Of a stretch of DNA of 64,000 nucleotides, positions 34,491 through 45,970 are shown piece after piece. The first letter of the stretch is position 1. Each line of letters begins with the position of its first letter. The position numbers and the translations under genes are program-made. Under the pieces are notes generated by a model. It had not been told where the DNA came from and searched no databases. It saw nothing but the letters and a program-made list of their open reading frames with translations. This DNA is from Myrmaecium sp. VS I D KN 1 (lineage: Eukaryota; Ascomycota; Dothideomycetes; Valsariales; Valsariaceae): the NCBI GenBank assembly GCA_019775845.1, contig JADQAV010000019.1, positions 1 through 64,000 on the forward strand, read 5' to 3'.

Positions 34491-34892
34491 CAGCCTTTCT
34501 TCCGTATTGAAGGTATATTCAGGGAGAAAAGTGGTCGTGCGTGGCGTTGAGGTTGAGTGGGCGGCTGCAAGTGGGAAGATATTGAAAACCTTCTTGCCTC
34601 AGGCCTCACATGGTCGGCAAGTTCCGGTGGCTGGTTGATTGGCGGGTGAAGCTGACCTCACCTGCTCGTCCACGGCGCATCAGCTCCGAAGCTACACGCG
34701 GCACTCCGCCCAACCTCCGCCTATTCACACCAACCCTTCACAAGCCGCCAAACACCACCGCAGTGCGCTTCATGGTCCGCGGATTGTAACGGCGCCCGTG
34801 TTCCTTCAACCAATTCTCTGTCGCCGGCGCCAGCTCGCCTTCCGGCCTCCCCATCGCCGTCTCACAACAGAGCCTCCAGGCTACCATACACC
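34491..34892. promoter_or_regulatory. 402-bp divergent promoter, CTU2 / PTM1-like
   Basis: A short shared intergenic region between two divergent housekeeping-type genes. GC-balanced, no clear TATA box or named site. It probably acts as a bidirectional promoter. Confidence 0.5.
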
Positions 34893-36747
34893 ATGCGCTG
34901 GACGCAGGCCCTGTTCCTGCTGCTGACCTCGGTCATCGCAGTCCACGCCCTCGAGGTGGAGATTGTACGTCTGCGCACTCCCGATTCTGACAACGGCTAC
35001 TAACGCGCCCTCAGAGCCAGAATGAGCCCCAAAAATGCTCGGGAATGTACAGCAAGAAGTCCTGGGGCGGTGCTACCGAGCCATTCATCCTCGTCAAGTT
35101 CTTCAAGGTGAAGGATCTCCCCGATGATCAAGATCCCGTCGTCGGACTGGTAATATGGGAGTGGAAGGACGTGGACCTGATTGGGAAGGTCCCCTCGCCG
35201 GGTTCAGATGTGAGAAAAGACCGCTCGCTCAACCGTTCGTTGACTTGAATGCAGAACTGACTTGCCATCCCCACGTTCCAGATCCAATACCTTTGCGATA
35301 ACGACAACATCAATGCCGGCCTTTGCAATGAAACCGACCGCGGCAAGTTCATCCTCGCCGACAACGCCGCGCAGGACGCCAAATACTACATCCGCACCGA
35401 GGCCATCCACCTCAAGCAGCCTCCTCCGGTCAACTACCCCGCGGGCCAGGCGGGCGCAGCAACAATCCCTTTGAAGACCGGATACTACTGCGTCGCCACC
35501 GCTGCCTTCGGCGACTTCGATTACAAAGCTGTGGTAGAGTTCCGCAATGCGTACGGAGAGCTTCCGGCCGCGCAGATCGCCAAGCTGCCCTTCTACGGCG
35601 CCATGGCCATCGTTTACGCCGTCATGACCATCTTCTGGGGCTTCCTCTATGTCCAGCATCGCCACGACATCCTCGCCGTCCAGAACTACATCACCGCCAT
35701 CCTCGTCTTCTTGGTCGTCGAGATGTTGATGACCTGGGGCTTCTACGACTACGAGAACCGCCACGGCGCCAACGTGGGCAGCAAGATTCTCATGGTCGTC
35801 GTCTCCGTCCTCAACGCGGGCCGGAACTCCTTCTCCTTCTTCTTGCTCCTCATCGTGTGCATGGGCTACGGCGTCGTCCGGCACACCCTCGGCAAAACCA
35901 TGACCGTTGTTCGCTGGCTCGCGGTCGCCCATTTCGTCTTCGGCGTCGTGTACGCCGTCGCCTCGCTCACCGTGCACCCGGACTCAGCCGGTCCGCTGGT
36001 GCTGCTGGTCATCCTCCCGCTCTCCGGCACCCTCACCGCCTTCTACATCTGGACGCTCAACTCGCTCAAGTTTACGATGAAGGACCTGGCCGAGCGCAAG
36101 CAGCATGTCAAGGCGATGATGTACAAGAAGCTCTGGTGGTGCATTCTCACCAGCATCATTGTCATCTTCGCGTTCTTCTTCTTCAACTCCTTCACCTTCG
36201 TCGGCGCCTCCTCCCCGGACTTCGCCCCGACCCACTGGCAAACCCGCTGGTTCGTCCTGGACGGCTGGTTGAACCTGGTCTACCTCGCCGACGTTGCCTT
36301 TGTCGCCTACCTCTGGCGGCCGACGGCAAACAACCGGCGTTTCGCGATGAGCGACGAGGTATGCTGCCCCTCTCTTCACCTGCTCAATTCCAACTATCAT
36401 GCTAACAAGAATATCTCCCACAGATTGCCCAAGACGACGAAGGCTTCGAGATCGCCTCCCTCGCCGACAGCCTAGACGAGGAGGAAGGCGGCGGCGACGC
36501 GAGCAACAACCCGCCCCCTTACGATCCCGTCCGTCGAAACCAAACCGACTCCCCTCTTCCCGCCCCGCAGGCGCAGAAGCCGGTGCATCCGCCCCGGGAA
36601 AGCCTGGATGGCGACACCATCTTCGCGGTTGGTGAGGATAAGTGGAGTGATGATGAGGAGGAGGAGGAGCGGGAAAGCGAGGATGAGGGTCATGGGAGCG
36701 GGAGTTCGAAAGAGGAGCGGAAGAGGTTGACGGGGAAGGGTGATTAG
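34893..36747 (+). CDS. PTM1: PTM1-type GOST seven-TM Golgi/endosome protein
   Basis: Member of the lung seven-transmembrane receptor / GOST family (yeast Ptm1, Ylr001-like), thought to act in Golgi-endosome trafficking. Four exons, 34893-34964, 35015-35209, 35282-36358 and 36424-36747, give 555 residues. A cleavable signal peptide (MRWTQALFLLLTSVIAVHA) is followed by a luminal GOLD-like beta domain with paired cysteines (CSGMY, YLCDND, GLCNET, GYYCVA). From about residue 220 there are seven TM helices, including the signature FYGAMAIVYAVMTIFWG, LMTWGFYDYENRHG, and RNSFSFFLLLIVCMGYGVV. The cytosolic tail is acidic and disordered (DEEEGGG, DDEEEEERESEDEG). Family membership is confident, the yeast symbol less so because paralogues exist. 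Confidence 0.9.
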
Positions 36748-37755
36748 AGGTTTTGGTGGGAGGGTAGGGGCGGATGAGGAGCAATATGCTGTGGTGGGGG
36801 AGGAAGCAAGAAAGGCGAGGTGACGTGCTGATGACTTTTTACTTTCTATACTGTATGCAAAATTCGGAGGTTTGATCGCTTTTATATCAACATGAAGGGC
36901 CGAGAGCCGAGCAGGATTCTGTGCGCGGTTGGGGGATATCTCCTTCCTTCCTTCCTTCCTTCCTTCCTTCCTTCCTTTCTTTATTTTCCCTTTTTCGCAT
37001 CCTTGCATCTTACCCTCGGCGTTTCGAAGCTGGGCTTTGCTTTTCTTTTGTCTCGTGCTTTCAGTCTTTATGTGCAAGTATACTATAAATCCTGACCCGC
37101 CATATCGAAGGAAATAAAACGTGCAAAATGGCTCTTCTCTACCCAACCATACCGGGGGTGGGAAAGTGTCGACCTTGTGGAGGGGGAGGGATGTGAACAC
37201 GAGATCAATTTCATCTCTTTGCCATTCCCAATCGAGAGGAGGGGAAGCAGGGAGGTCGCGTATATCGTCGTCGTTCTAATCAACTACCTCCCTACCAACG
37301 ATCGTCATCTGTTCGTCCTGCGAGTTGGGGGAGGGAAATACAGAGAGCGCACAACCAACATGACTGATAGAGATTGGACGGGGAAGAGGAGGGTAAGATG
37401 CTAGAATTAATGATAAAACTATCCTAGTGATAAGATAAAACAAAAAAGGAAGGGAAAAGTGTTAGGAGGTTTAAAGGAAGGGTATCACACATCGCTCATG
37501 GCTCATCGGTCGTATATCCACATCCAGATCCAAATTCAGATCCACCTGCATTTGCACCTCCACAAACACAGGAACCATCTCGCCCATCCACTACTAATCA
37601 TACCCCACACATCATGACCAATACACGATACAATCATATGGAAATGAAAATAAAAGCCAAAATAAGGACGAAGATAATGCCAACCAAATATCCAAGCATA
37701 TATAAAAAAAAATCGAAAAACGAAGATAGAAAAAAAGAAAGAGAAAAACCCCAAA
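36748..37755. other. Convergent 3' intergenic region
   Basis: Between the PTM1-like stop and the transcription-factor stop. A TTCC tetranucleotide array lies at about 36,942-36,975, and the last 250 bases before 37,756 are A-rich, fitting the 3'-UTR of the minus-strand gene. No gene seen. Confidence 0.5.
36942..36976. repeat. (TTCC)n microsatellite
   Basis: About eight to nine TTCC units, about 200 bases downstream of the PTM1-like stop codon. Confidence 0.92.
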
Positions 37756-40700
37756 TTAACCACTAGTAAACCCCCGACTCCAAATGCTCTCCTCGCCCGC
37801 CTGATTGAGGAGGACATCCAGCAAGTCATACCCGCCCACGTCCGGACCGAAGGTCGTCTGGTTCACGTCGGCGCCGTAGTTATTCAGGAGCGGGTCGAGC
37901 GGGAGGGCGAGCCAGTCGCTGTGGAACCCTTCCGGGACGGCGCCGGCGGTTCCGTCTGCGGCCGTGGGGAGGCCGGGCGGGTGGTGGTGCGGGTGTTGTG
38001 GTTGTTGTGGTTGCTGTTGCTGTTGCTGTTGCTGGGAGTGGGTGTAGGAGGTGTGTGGCGGGGTGAAGGTGGAGCTGTTGCCGCTGGGAGCGAAGGCGGC
38101 GGAAGGCGGCGGCATGATGGACACGTTGGTGCGCGTGGGGTCGTAGGGTTCGGTGGAGATGCCGTAGAGGGATGGGTTGGAACGGGTGGTGGTGGTGTCG
38201 ACGTTGCCGTTGGCGGATCCGGAGTTGTATCCGCTCCAGCCGTTCATGCTGCTGGGCGGCGGCGGCATCATGGCGTTCGCGCTGCTTGCTTGCGATGATT
38301 GGCGCTGGGACTGCGGCTGCTGTTGCTGCACCGGGGAATTTGAGGCGCCCCGGGAGACTCCTGTGCCGGCGGCCATGCGAACGAAGCGCGCGCGGATGCG
38401 GTTGGTGAGCGTGTCGAGGAGGTCGGCGAAGCGGTTGCCGACGTGGACGTCATCGACGATGGAGGTGCGGAGAGCTTCGACCGCCCGATCCATCAGTCCG
38501 AGGGAGATGGCCACGTCGTCTTCGGTTGCGCCGAGGGCAAAGGTCTGGGAGTGAAGACGGAGGTGATCAGTTCGAGCGTCCGGACGAGCAGGGCAGAAGG
38601 GAAACTTACTTTGAGGAGGATGATCGCAACGGAGACGATGCGGAAGAAAGTGCGCACAGGTGCATGCTTCAGGTAGTTGCCAGGCCACAGACCATCGACA
38701 ACGACGTGGAGAACATTACGACTCGCATCGATGACCTGCTGGATGTAGTACCGGTCGTTGCCGTACCACTGCATCAGCGTAGACTGCGGAATCGTCGTGG
38801 TGCCGTCGCTCTTCGCCGCATCTCCTCCTCCGGCTGCGCTCGCCGCGGTCTGCGCAGGCGTCGAGTGCGTGCACCGCTCCACCACCGCCTGCAGCGCCAA
38901 CGAGTTGAGATACACCCGGCTATACTCGTACTCGATGGTCAAGATGTGCCGCATGTTGATCGGGATGGCGGTCGCCTGCTCGAACCCTTCCCACCACTCC
39001 CGCAGCGGATGCTGGAAGTACTGCAGCAGCTCGACGTACTTGCCGGACTTGATGTGCTCGCGCGTCAGCCGGCGGTTGGGGAACATCTGCTCGTTGCCGA
39101 CCTCCATGATCCGGGCGATCTTGTCCCAGTAGTCCAGGACGAGGTCGTGCGTGTCCTCGCGCAGCTTCTGCGCCCGGGCCTCCTTGCTCATCGGCACGCC
39201 GTCGTCCTTGATGAGGATGTTCGGGGACTGCATCTGCCGCGCCACCCGCTCCTGGAACTGCCGGTTCGGCTTCATCAGCGGCACCGCGCCCTTGTCCGCC
39301 TTAGGCAGCATCGACGTCAGCCCGAACCGGCCGCTCGTCTGGGTGAGGTAGATCACCAGCAGGTCCTTCAGGTGGTTCTTCCGGCGGAAGTACGCCTTCA
39401 CCGTCTCCCGCGGCAAGCCGCGGTTCGCCTGCTCGAACTCCATCTCGCTCGTCTCGTCGAACACACCAATCTCGAAGGCCAGCGCCATCGCGTTCCCCAG
39501 CAGCATCCAGCACATCCGATCGCTCCGCCAGCACGGCTCCAGCCAGCTATCGATCCGCTGGCCGCCCACGCCTTCGTTCGGGTCGTCCGTCCGCACCGCC
39601 GGCGCTTCGGGGATCAGCAGCTCGTCATCGTCGTCGCCGGGCGGGAAGTGCAGCGCCCGGGGATGCCACTCCGTCAGCAGCATCAGGCTCTCGATCGTGC
39701 CGAGCGTGCGCAGGCCCTTGCGGGACAGCGGGTTCACGTCCGAGCTGGGCACGGCGCCGGCCCCGCAAAACCCACCGCCGAACTGCTCCTGGCCCCAGAT
39801 GACCCGGTCGATCATGCCCTGCAGGTAGTTCCACAGCTTCTCGTGGATGACGAAGGGCCGCGAGCCGCCGCCGGGCCCGGAGAGCTCCATGTAGCGGGAG
39901 GCGATGGTAAGGAGGGTGACGACGAGCATGGGCTCCTGCTGGAGGAGCATGCCGTGCTTGGCGTAGTCCTGGTAGTTGGGGATGATGATGGGCGTGAGGG
40001 GGGAGAGGTAGCGGTAGAAGTAGTCGATGTAGGCGACGGCCTCCTTGGCCGTCATCCACCCGGCGCGGACGAAGCGGAAGCGCGACCAGGCCTTGAGGGC
40101 TTGCTGGTAGCTGTCCTCGACCGAAGCGGGCTCGCTGGCCGTGAAGGGTTGAGTGGTCGCCGGGTCCTGAGAAGCAGGACGGCCAGTGGACTGGACGGCC
40201 AAGGATCTCGATACGGTGTTCGTCTGCGGGCTGGCGAAGCTCTGCTGCGAACCAGGCGTGGCGATGGTGCCCGGCAGCGGACGCTGCAGGCTGCCCGAAC
40301 TGCCGGAACGATGATGCGACTCGATGTCCCCGTTGCGACCGGCGGCCTCGAACAGCAGGTTCAAGGCGTCATGTCCGCTGTAGACCTCCTTCGTCTGCAG
40401 GATCGCGGCAGTCTGATTGTTGACGGCATGGTCCTCCTCGGCAGTCCTGCCGGACTGGCCCTCGGTCGGCCGACGCAGCGGTTGATATCGACCCACGGAG
40501 CCTCCGGGCGTCAGCGGCCGGGGCGGAAGGGAGCCGTCGTAGGGGCTGGTGGTGGTGCTGGTCCGGGCCGTCGGGGCGGCGGTGGACTGGCGTCGTCCGG
40601 GGCTCGCACCCGGTCCCGCGGTGGTCGAGCGGTGCGACTTGCGGGCGTTGCGCAGCTCGTAGTCGGACAGATCCGCATCGTCCTCGGCTTCGCCGTTGGC

Positions 40701-41000
40701 CTTGCGCTTGCGCCGGGTCGCGGAGAAGTAGCATTCTTTCGACTCGCGACGGCAGCGCACGCAGGGAGGGTCGCGCGGGTTGTCGACCGGTCCGAGGTCG
40801 CACTTGACCTTGCGACGGCGGCAGGGAATGCACGCCTGGTAGACGCGAGTGTGTTGTTGTTGTGCTTGTGCTTGTGCTTGCTGCTGTTGCGACACTTGCG
40901 ACTGCTGCTGCTGCTGCGACGAGGCGCGTGGTGAGGCGGAACCCATGCCTGCAGCAGCCTGGGGGCTCTGGGAAGTCGCGGTGGTGGTCGTCGAGGGCAT
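37756..41000 (-). CDS. Zn2Cys6 transcription factor
   Basis: Fungal binuclear-zinc-cluster regulator, 1,059 residues from two exons (41000-38610 and 38544-37756, 65-nt intron, LLK-TFALG junction). The start is the ATG of MPSTTTTATS; the frame is open further upstream but without ATG. A Gln-rich N-terminus (residues 25-50) precedes the zinc cluster with spacing C-X2-C-X6-C-X12-C-X2-C-X6-C (Cys57, 60, 67, 80, 83, 90) in CIPCRRRKVKCD and CVRCRRESKEC. A basic linker with RRKRK follows. The middle homology (fungal_trans) region runs from about residue 300, with IESLMLLTEWHPRALHFPP and WRSDRMCWMLLGNAMALAFEIG. The C-terminal 260 residues have a nine-Gln run and end in a hydrophobic-acidic patch (DPLLNNYGADVNQ, GGYDLLDVLLNQ) that looks like an activation domain. 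It resembles ARO80-like factors in the zinc cluster, but I do not assign a target pathway. Confidence 0.92.
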
Positions 41001-41976
41001 CTCGGCTTGCGACGGATTTTGACGGTGTTGGTGCGAGGCCGGCCAGGTTGGATGGAGTGGGTTTTGGGGAGATGACAGCCTGAGGCCCACAACTTACTGC
41101 AGCAGTGATCTTATCGGCTGCCGTTATCGATATGAGCGGGGGACTTGGAGGGAGAGGAGGAAGAGGAGAGGACGGAGATGTCCTGTAGTGATTCACGTAA
41201 GCTCAATAACGCACTGCGTGGTATCAAGTTTCCAATGGCGCCGAAAGTGAGGGAATCAACCTGGAAGCCGAGAGGGAGGGGGCCATGGTTTTCCGGATTT
41301 CTGTGAGGCCTGCAGTACTACCTGGTACTGCAGCCAGCCTTACGACGACCAGTAGTAGTAGTAGTTAGATCTCCGATCGAGTGCCGCCTGACCGTATGTA
41401 GTATGTATTTATATAGAAGTGTTCCAAGCCAAACGGGAACGGGTTTATATATATACTGTATATATATCGTATGTATATCACTTCATCATAGGGATCGAAA
41501 AGAATACATTCGCGGTATCTTGTACTTTTCGATTTCTTCCGATTACATTTTCCAGTACAAACACAATGCGGGAAGACGAACCCTCTCCAGAAGAATACTG
41601 AATCACCAAATGAACAGACCGTGGACTTCCAACGCACGCAAGTCACACGAAATATCGACGCGGAGGAGATTAGTGAGAGAAGTAGAAAAGACACAGCGAA
41701 CCATTTCAATCCGGCATCAGCGCCGCGCGAAAGGACGGACTCACTGTCCCAGCACCACTGTATACCAAGTCATGCCAGCAAAGCAAAACAAAGTGAAGCA
41801 TCAGATCCAGCCAGGCAAGCCAACGCGAGGCGATCAGTCCTACCGCCAACAGTAAACGGAAAACACCTTCCGACCGCCCAAGCACCACCCATCTCCGCCC
41901 TCACTCCGCAGACAAGAAGCACCAAGTTCAAAGCCACAAACGCAGCATAAAAACACCCCCCCCCCCCCATGCCCCC
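41001..41976. promoter_or_regulatory. Promoter of the Zn2Cys6 gene and 3' flank of the secreted-protein gene
   Basis: Both flanking genes are on the minus strand. (TA)n-like words occur near 41,448-41,468 and a run of about 13 C lies at 41,957-41,969, just past the stop of the secreted-protein gene. Short open frames here show no family features. Confidence 0.45.
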
Positions 41977-42402
41977 TCAAACAACCCCACAAAACCACCC
42001 CCTCACCCTGCCCCCCCATCCCACCATCTCTAAATCCCCCTTCGTCTCCCCCGGCAGGACCTCCAGGTACTCCTGGGTCCGCGAGCACGTCGCGTCCGCG
42101 AACAGCCGGCACGCCGTGTGCGCGTTCGCGCGGACGCTGCGCACGCGACCCGCCAGGTCGGCCGGGAGGGGGTGGCAGGTCAGCAGGGGCTGGAGGTTCG
42201 GGTCCGCGGCCCGGCAGGAGTTGCCTGTGGCGTTGAGGTGGGGGAGCGGGCAGAAGAGGATCCCGCCCGGCGCACCGGGGGGGATGGTGTATTGGGGGGT
42301 TGGGGAGGTGGTGGTGGTGGTGGTGGAGGAGCCGGGGCGCGCGGTGGCGAGGATGGGGAGGAGGAGGAGGATGGTGGTGGTGGTGAGGAGGGTGGGTTTC
42401 AT
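41977..42402 (-). CDS. Small secreted six-cysteine protein
   Basis: Intronless, 141 residues. The ATG of MKPTLLTTTTILLLLPILATA was chosen because it opens a clear signal peptide (cleavage near ATA-RP); the frame extends 20 codons further upstream to another ATG without signal-like character. A Thr-rich linker (TTTTTTSPT) follows, then a folded part with six cysteines (ILFCPL, GNSCRA, LLTCHP, HTACRL, DATCSR, GWFCGV), which could make three disulphides, and one NAT sequon. The mature size (about 120 residues) and even Cys count fit a secreted or effector-like protein, but no known fold is recognised. The codon bias agrees with coding. Function unknown. Confidence 0.72.
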   Translation of the reverse strand: MKPTLLTTTTILLLLPILATARPGSSTTTTTTSPTPQYTIPPGAPGGILFCPLPHLNATGNSCRAADPNLQPLLTCHPLPADLAGRVRSVRANAHTACRLFADATCSRTQEYLEVLPGETKGDLEMVGWGGRVRGWFCGVV

Positions 42403-43512
42403 GGTGGCGTGCGAGGTTCTGGGGCGGCGAGTCGGGGTATCTGTTTTGAAGGTGCTAGACAAGTTTGCAGGTAAGTGGTCTGGCAGTCTTGTGGCACTCT
42501 ACGCTTGAATCCATAATGCCGTGGAGTTCTTATATACCACCGGTACCTCCAGCCGTCATGCCCCCAAGGGGGAACGCATGCGCGTAACCACCACGAGCGC
42601 GTTGGTAGTGCGGCGAAACACTGACCATTGATGAAAAAGAAAGAGAACAAAGGGAACGAGCTCAGGGCGAGAGTGGATCCTGAAACGAGCAACGTCGTCC
42701 GTCGACGAATCCCTACCTTTTTCCTTCATCACCGTGTGTCCAGCTGAAAGGTACCAGTTTTTCGGTACAGGGCACGTGGACGGGAACGCGGGCGGACGTT
42801 CAACGTAGGTAGGTAGTCGTGCTCCACCTTACCTCCATTTCTCTTGAAGCCTGAGGGAGCAGCAAGGCGCGCAGAACGCAGACTCGACTCATGATCGCTT
42901 CCTTAATTGGGAACGGACGTGGGACAAAGGAAGAAGAGAACAAGGGAACGAAGAAACGAGACGGATCATCAGCGAAAAGGAAGAGATGAGGAAAAGGACA
43001 ACCGAATGTACTGCACGAGGAACGGAGCACCAGAGAGAGTGCAAAACCTAGTCAGAGTTGAACATCGCGCACAGGTTCAACAAACGCAAACGAAGAAATC
43101 TGCTCGAGTAGAGGGCAGAGCGACCAGTAACAGGGACAGGCCCAGGTAATCTGTATTATGCGCGTAATCAATCCTTTCCTTTCGTTCTCCAATTTGGACT
43201 ACTAACCACGTCCACCACACGAGACAAGATGTCGCGGTCGTGCCGCTTTGAACATGCTCAGTTTTCAATTTCATCCCACTAATCGTCGACTGTGCACCTG
43301 TACACGTCACCAAACTATCATCATCACGCACCACTACTGCAGTCCAGGACGGCCACAACCGGCGGGCGGTCTCGCGTAGGGACCAACAGACCATAAGGGA
43401 ACAAAAGGAATACAAAGAAGGTGTTGCGTCGCATGTTGGAAAAAAAGACATCATACAAAGGATTTGACAGGATCAACGAACCGAAGTCGTCGTCACTGTC
43501 ATCTCCACTCCT
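42403..43512. other. Intergenic: secreted-protein promoter and VWA gene 3' flank
   Basis: About 1.1 kb upstream of the secreted-protein gene and downstream of the VWA-domain gene. A possible TATA-like word (tatata) lies at about 42,530-42,535 on the + strand, about 130 bases upstream of the ATG. I see no gene. Confidence 0.4.
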
Positions 43513-45970
43513 TTAATAAGGACGGGGAGGCGGGGGAGGAGCTCCGTAGCCCTGCTGAGGCGGATAGCCACCCTGCTGCGGAGGACGCTGGCCATAGCCC
43601 TGCTGTGGCGGGTAACCCGAAGGCGGCGCACCGTACTGACCCGAAGGAGGAGCTCCGTATCCACCGGGAGCTGGAGAACCGTACTGACCGGGAGGAGGAT
43701 ATTGACCGGGGGGCGGAGCGCCATATTGGCCCGGAGGGGGGCCATAGCCACCCGGTCCGCCGTGCGGGGGAGGTGGGCCCCCTGTCTTCTCGTCCTTGCG
43801 ATCGTAGCTCCTGTCAACTGCGCCGAGGAGGAGTTTGACAATCCACATGTCCGGCGTGAGGTTCACGGGCGGGACGGCTCTTTCCATTTCGGCAGACTCG
43901 TTTTCGTAGTTGGAGGTGCAGTCAACAAGCTTGCCGACCACAGGATCTGAGTCCAGTTCTCCTAGGAACTTGCGCGCTTCGACATCGTTCCCGACCTGAG
44001 CGAACTGGAATGATAGAGCGCCTGGGCCGTACCGGGGCATTCTAGCGAATTCGGCATTGGCACGCTTGATTACATCGAAGATGGCGTTGGACGCTTCGCC
44101 AGCGGGACGCCCGTCGGTAATGGTGATGATCAGAACAGGTTTCTTCAAATTGCCTCGACGGGCATCTTCAATAACATTGTTCAACACCTTCGCTTCAAGC
44201 TGGGTTCCCATGGGCGTGAGGCCCTTGAAGCCGACAGTGGACATGATTGCTTCGATGTGTTGGTCGTTCCGGACATGGTCCATCATGTTCGGGTCGGTTG
44301 CCTTGTTCATGAAGCGGATGCTGACGCCATCGTCATCGAAGAGTGTAGCAGCGTAAGCCACACGTGATAGGATCAGACGCAAATCCTTGATGCGCTCACC
44401 ATGCTCCTCAAAGGCCATGGAGCCGCTGTCATCTGTACCGATCAGCATGGTCTGCCGGTCACACTATAGGCGCAGTCTGATAATAGCACATACCGATGTA
44501 AATCCAGATATCGAAGAGGCCAAGCTTAACAACATCGTTGCCGATCTCCTTGGGAATGCTCCAGCGGGCACACAGCTGATCGATTTGCTGAGGAGCCCGA
44601 GCGGCAATCTGGTCGAGGGCCGGCGAATTCGGAGGGTAGAAGCTGTGCAGACCTTTTTCCTGGATGCAATCCTGCAGCAACTTCTTGTAAGCTTCCACCG
44701 GCACTGGGGGCCCACCGCCGGGTGCACCCTGAGGCTGAGGCGGGTAGCCCCCCTGCTGCGGAGGTGCATATTGGCCTTGCGGAGGCTGCTGTCCCTAGGA
44801 GAAAAACCACATCAGTCGCCATCCATAAGGCCACACAAAACCTTGCCGATTCAACAAGACGAACATATCCATAACCGGGAGTTGGTTCGTATCCGGGAGA
44901 TGGGCCATAACCGGGCTGGTTCCCGTAACCAGAGGACTGCTGGTAAGGCTGCTGCTGGTATAGTTGTTGATATTGTCCCGGAGGCGGATATCCAGGGGTT
45001 TGCGGAGTGCTAGGCTGCGCGGGATACTGAGGCGCACCTGGGTATCCGGGCTGCAGCTGAGGGGGAGGCGGTGGAGGCGGACGATTGTATGTCGGAGTCT
45101 GAGGGGTCTGCGGGGTCTGCTGAGGGTATGGAGGCTGTGAGTATGAGTATGGCTGTGGCGGATACGACGGTCGCGAAGAAGCTCCGTAACCCGATTGCGG
45201 CTGTGGAGTTGCGGCAGGGGGATACGATGGACGCGAAGAAGCAGGAGGATACGGCGGCTGGGCGGAAGGGTACTGTTGAGAAGCAGGTGCTTGTCCCGGG
45301 TAGGGCTGATAAGACTGACGCGGTCGATTCATGACGGTCGCAATACAGAGGAAGAGGCAAACGATGAGGCAGCAACGGTCCAGGATCCGGCAAAGAGGAT
45401 GCGAAGCGAGGTGATTGCGAGAATAGGAAAGATAAAAAAAATCAAAGCTGACGCCACGTAGGAGGTGGAGGGGATGACGCGGATGGATGGGTTGCAGCAG
45501 AAGAAAATGAGAGAGCTTACAGGATATCCTCCGGCCGACCCACCGGGGTAGGCTTGGTACTGCTGTTGGCCGGGCTAGCGGGAGGGTGGGGAGGTTAGCA
45601 GGAGCAGGCGCAAGGGGCCAGCTGGCAGGGCAAGCGGGAAGGAATCACTCACATAGCTTCCTCCGCCAGAAGCGCCCTGAGGTTGTCCCGCAGGCGGATA
45701 TCCGCCCGGAGCGGACTGTGCGGCGGCGAGTTTGGATGCGAGCTGCGAGGGAGAGAGAAGAGTCAGCCCAGCTGGCGGACAAGGAGTGAGGACAGATGAT
45801 GAAGACGAGGATGATGACGTTGCTGTTGGCGGGGTGCCAGAGGGGCATGGGGGGGAAGTTCGGCATGGAAGGAGGGGTCCTGGGACCTCGTCCAGGGCAG
45901 CAGCCAAGGGGGAGGGACGACGGGAGGAGAAAGAAGGAGGGGGGGAGGGAGAGGCATCACTTACACCCAT
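43513..45970 (-). CDS. Proline-rich VWA-domain protein, six exons
   Basis: Six in-phase exons, 45970-45965, 45742-45653, 45574-45521, 45314-44865, 44794-44494 and 44432-43513, give 606 residues. The first coding exon is only ATG GGT. The N-terminal 200 residues are Tyr/Pro/Gln-rich (GYPPAGQPQG, GYPGAPQYPAQ type), then a folded region (VPVEAYKKLLQDCIQEKGLHSFYPP, about 215-300) leads into a von Willebrand A domain. The last junction yields DIWIYIDDSGSM, giving an intact MIDAS: D301-x-S303-x-S305, Thr373 in GLTPMG and Asp407 in ITDGRPAG. A C-terminal PPPGQYGAPP repeat tail (about 530-606) closes the protein. The VWA fold binds Mg2+/Mn2+ and mediates protein contacts; Pro/Tyr-rich tails are typical of phase-separating or SH3/WW-binding segments. 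The specific function is unknown. The start of exon 4 could alternatively be 45,308. Confidence 0.87.

Noticed and set aside
38526-40934. 802-codon plus-strand frame opposite the Zn2Cys6 gene
   Set aside because: Antisense shadow of the regulator; Arg/Val/Leu-rich and without domain features.
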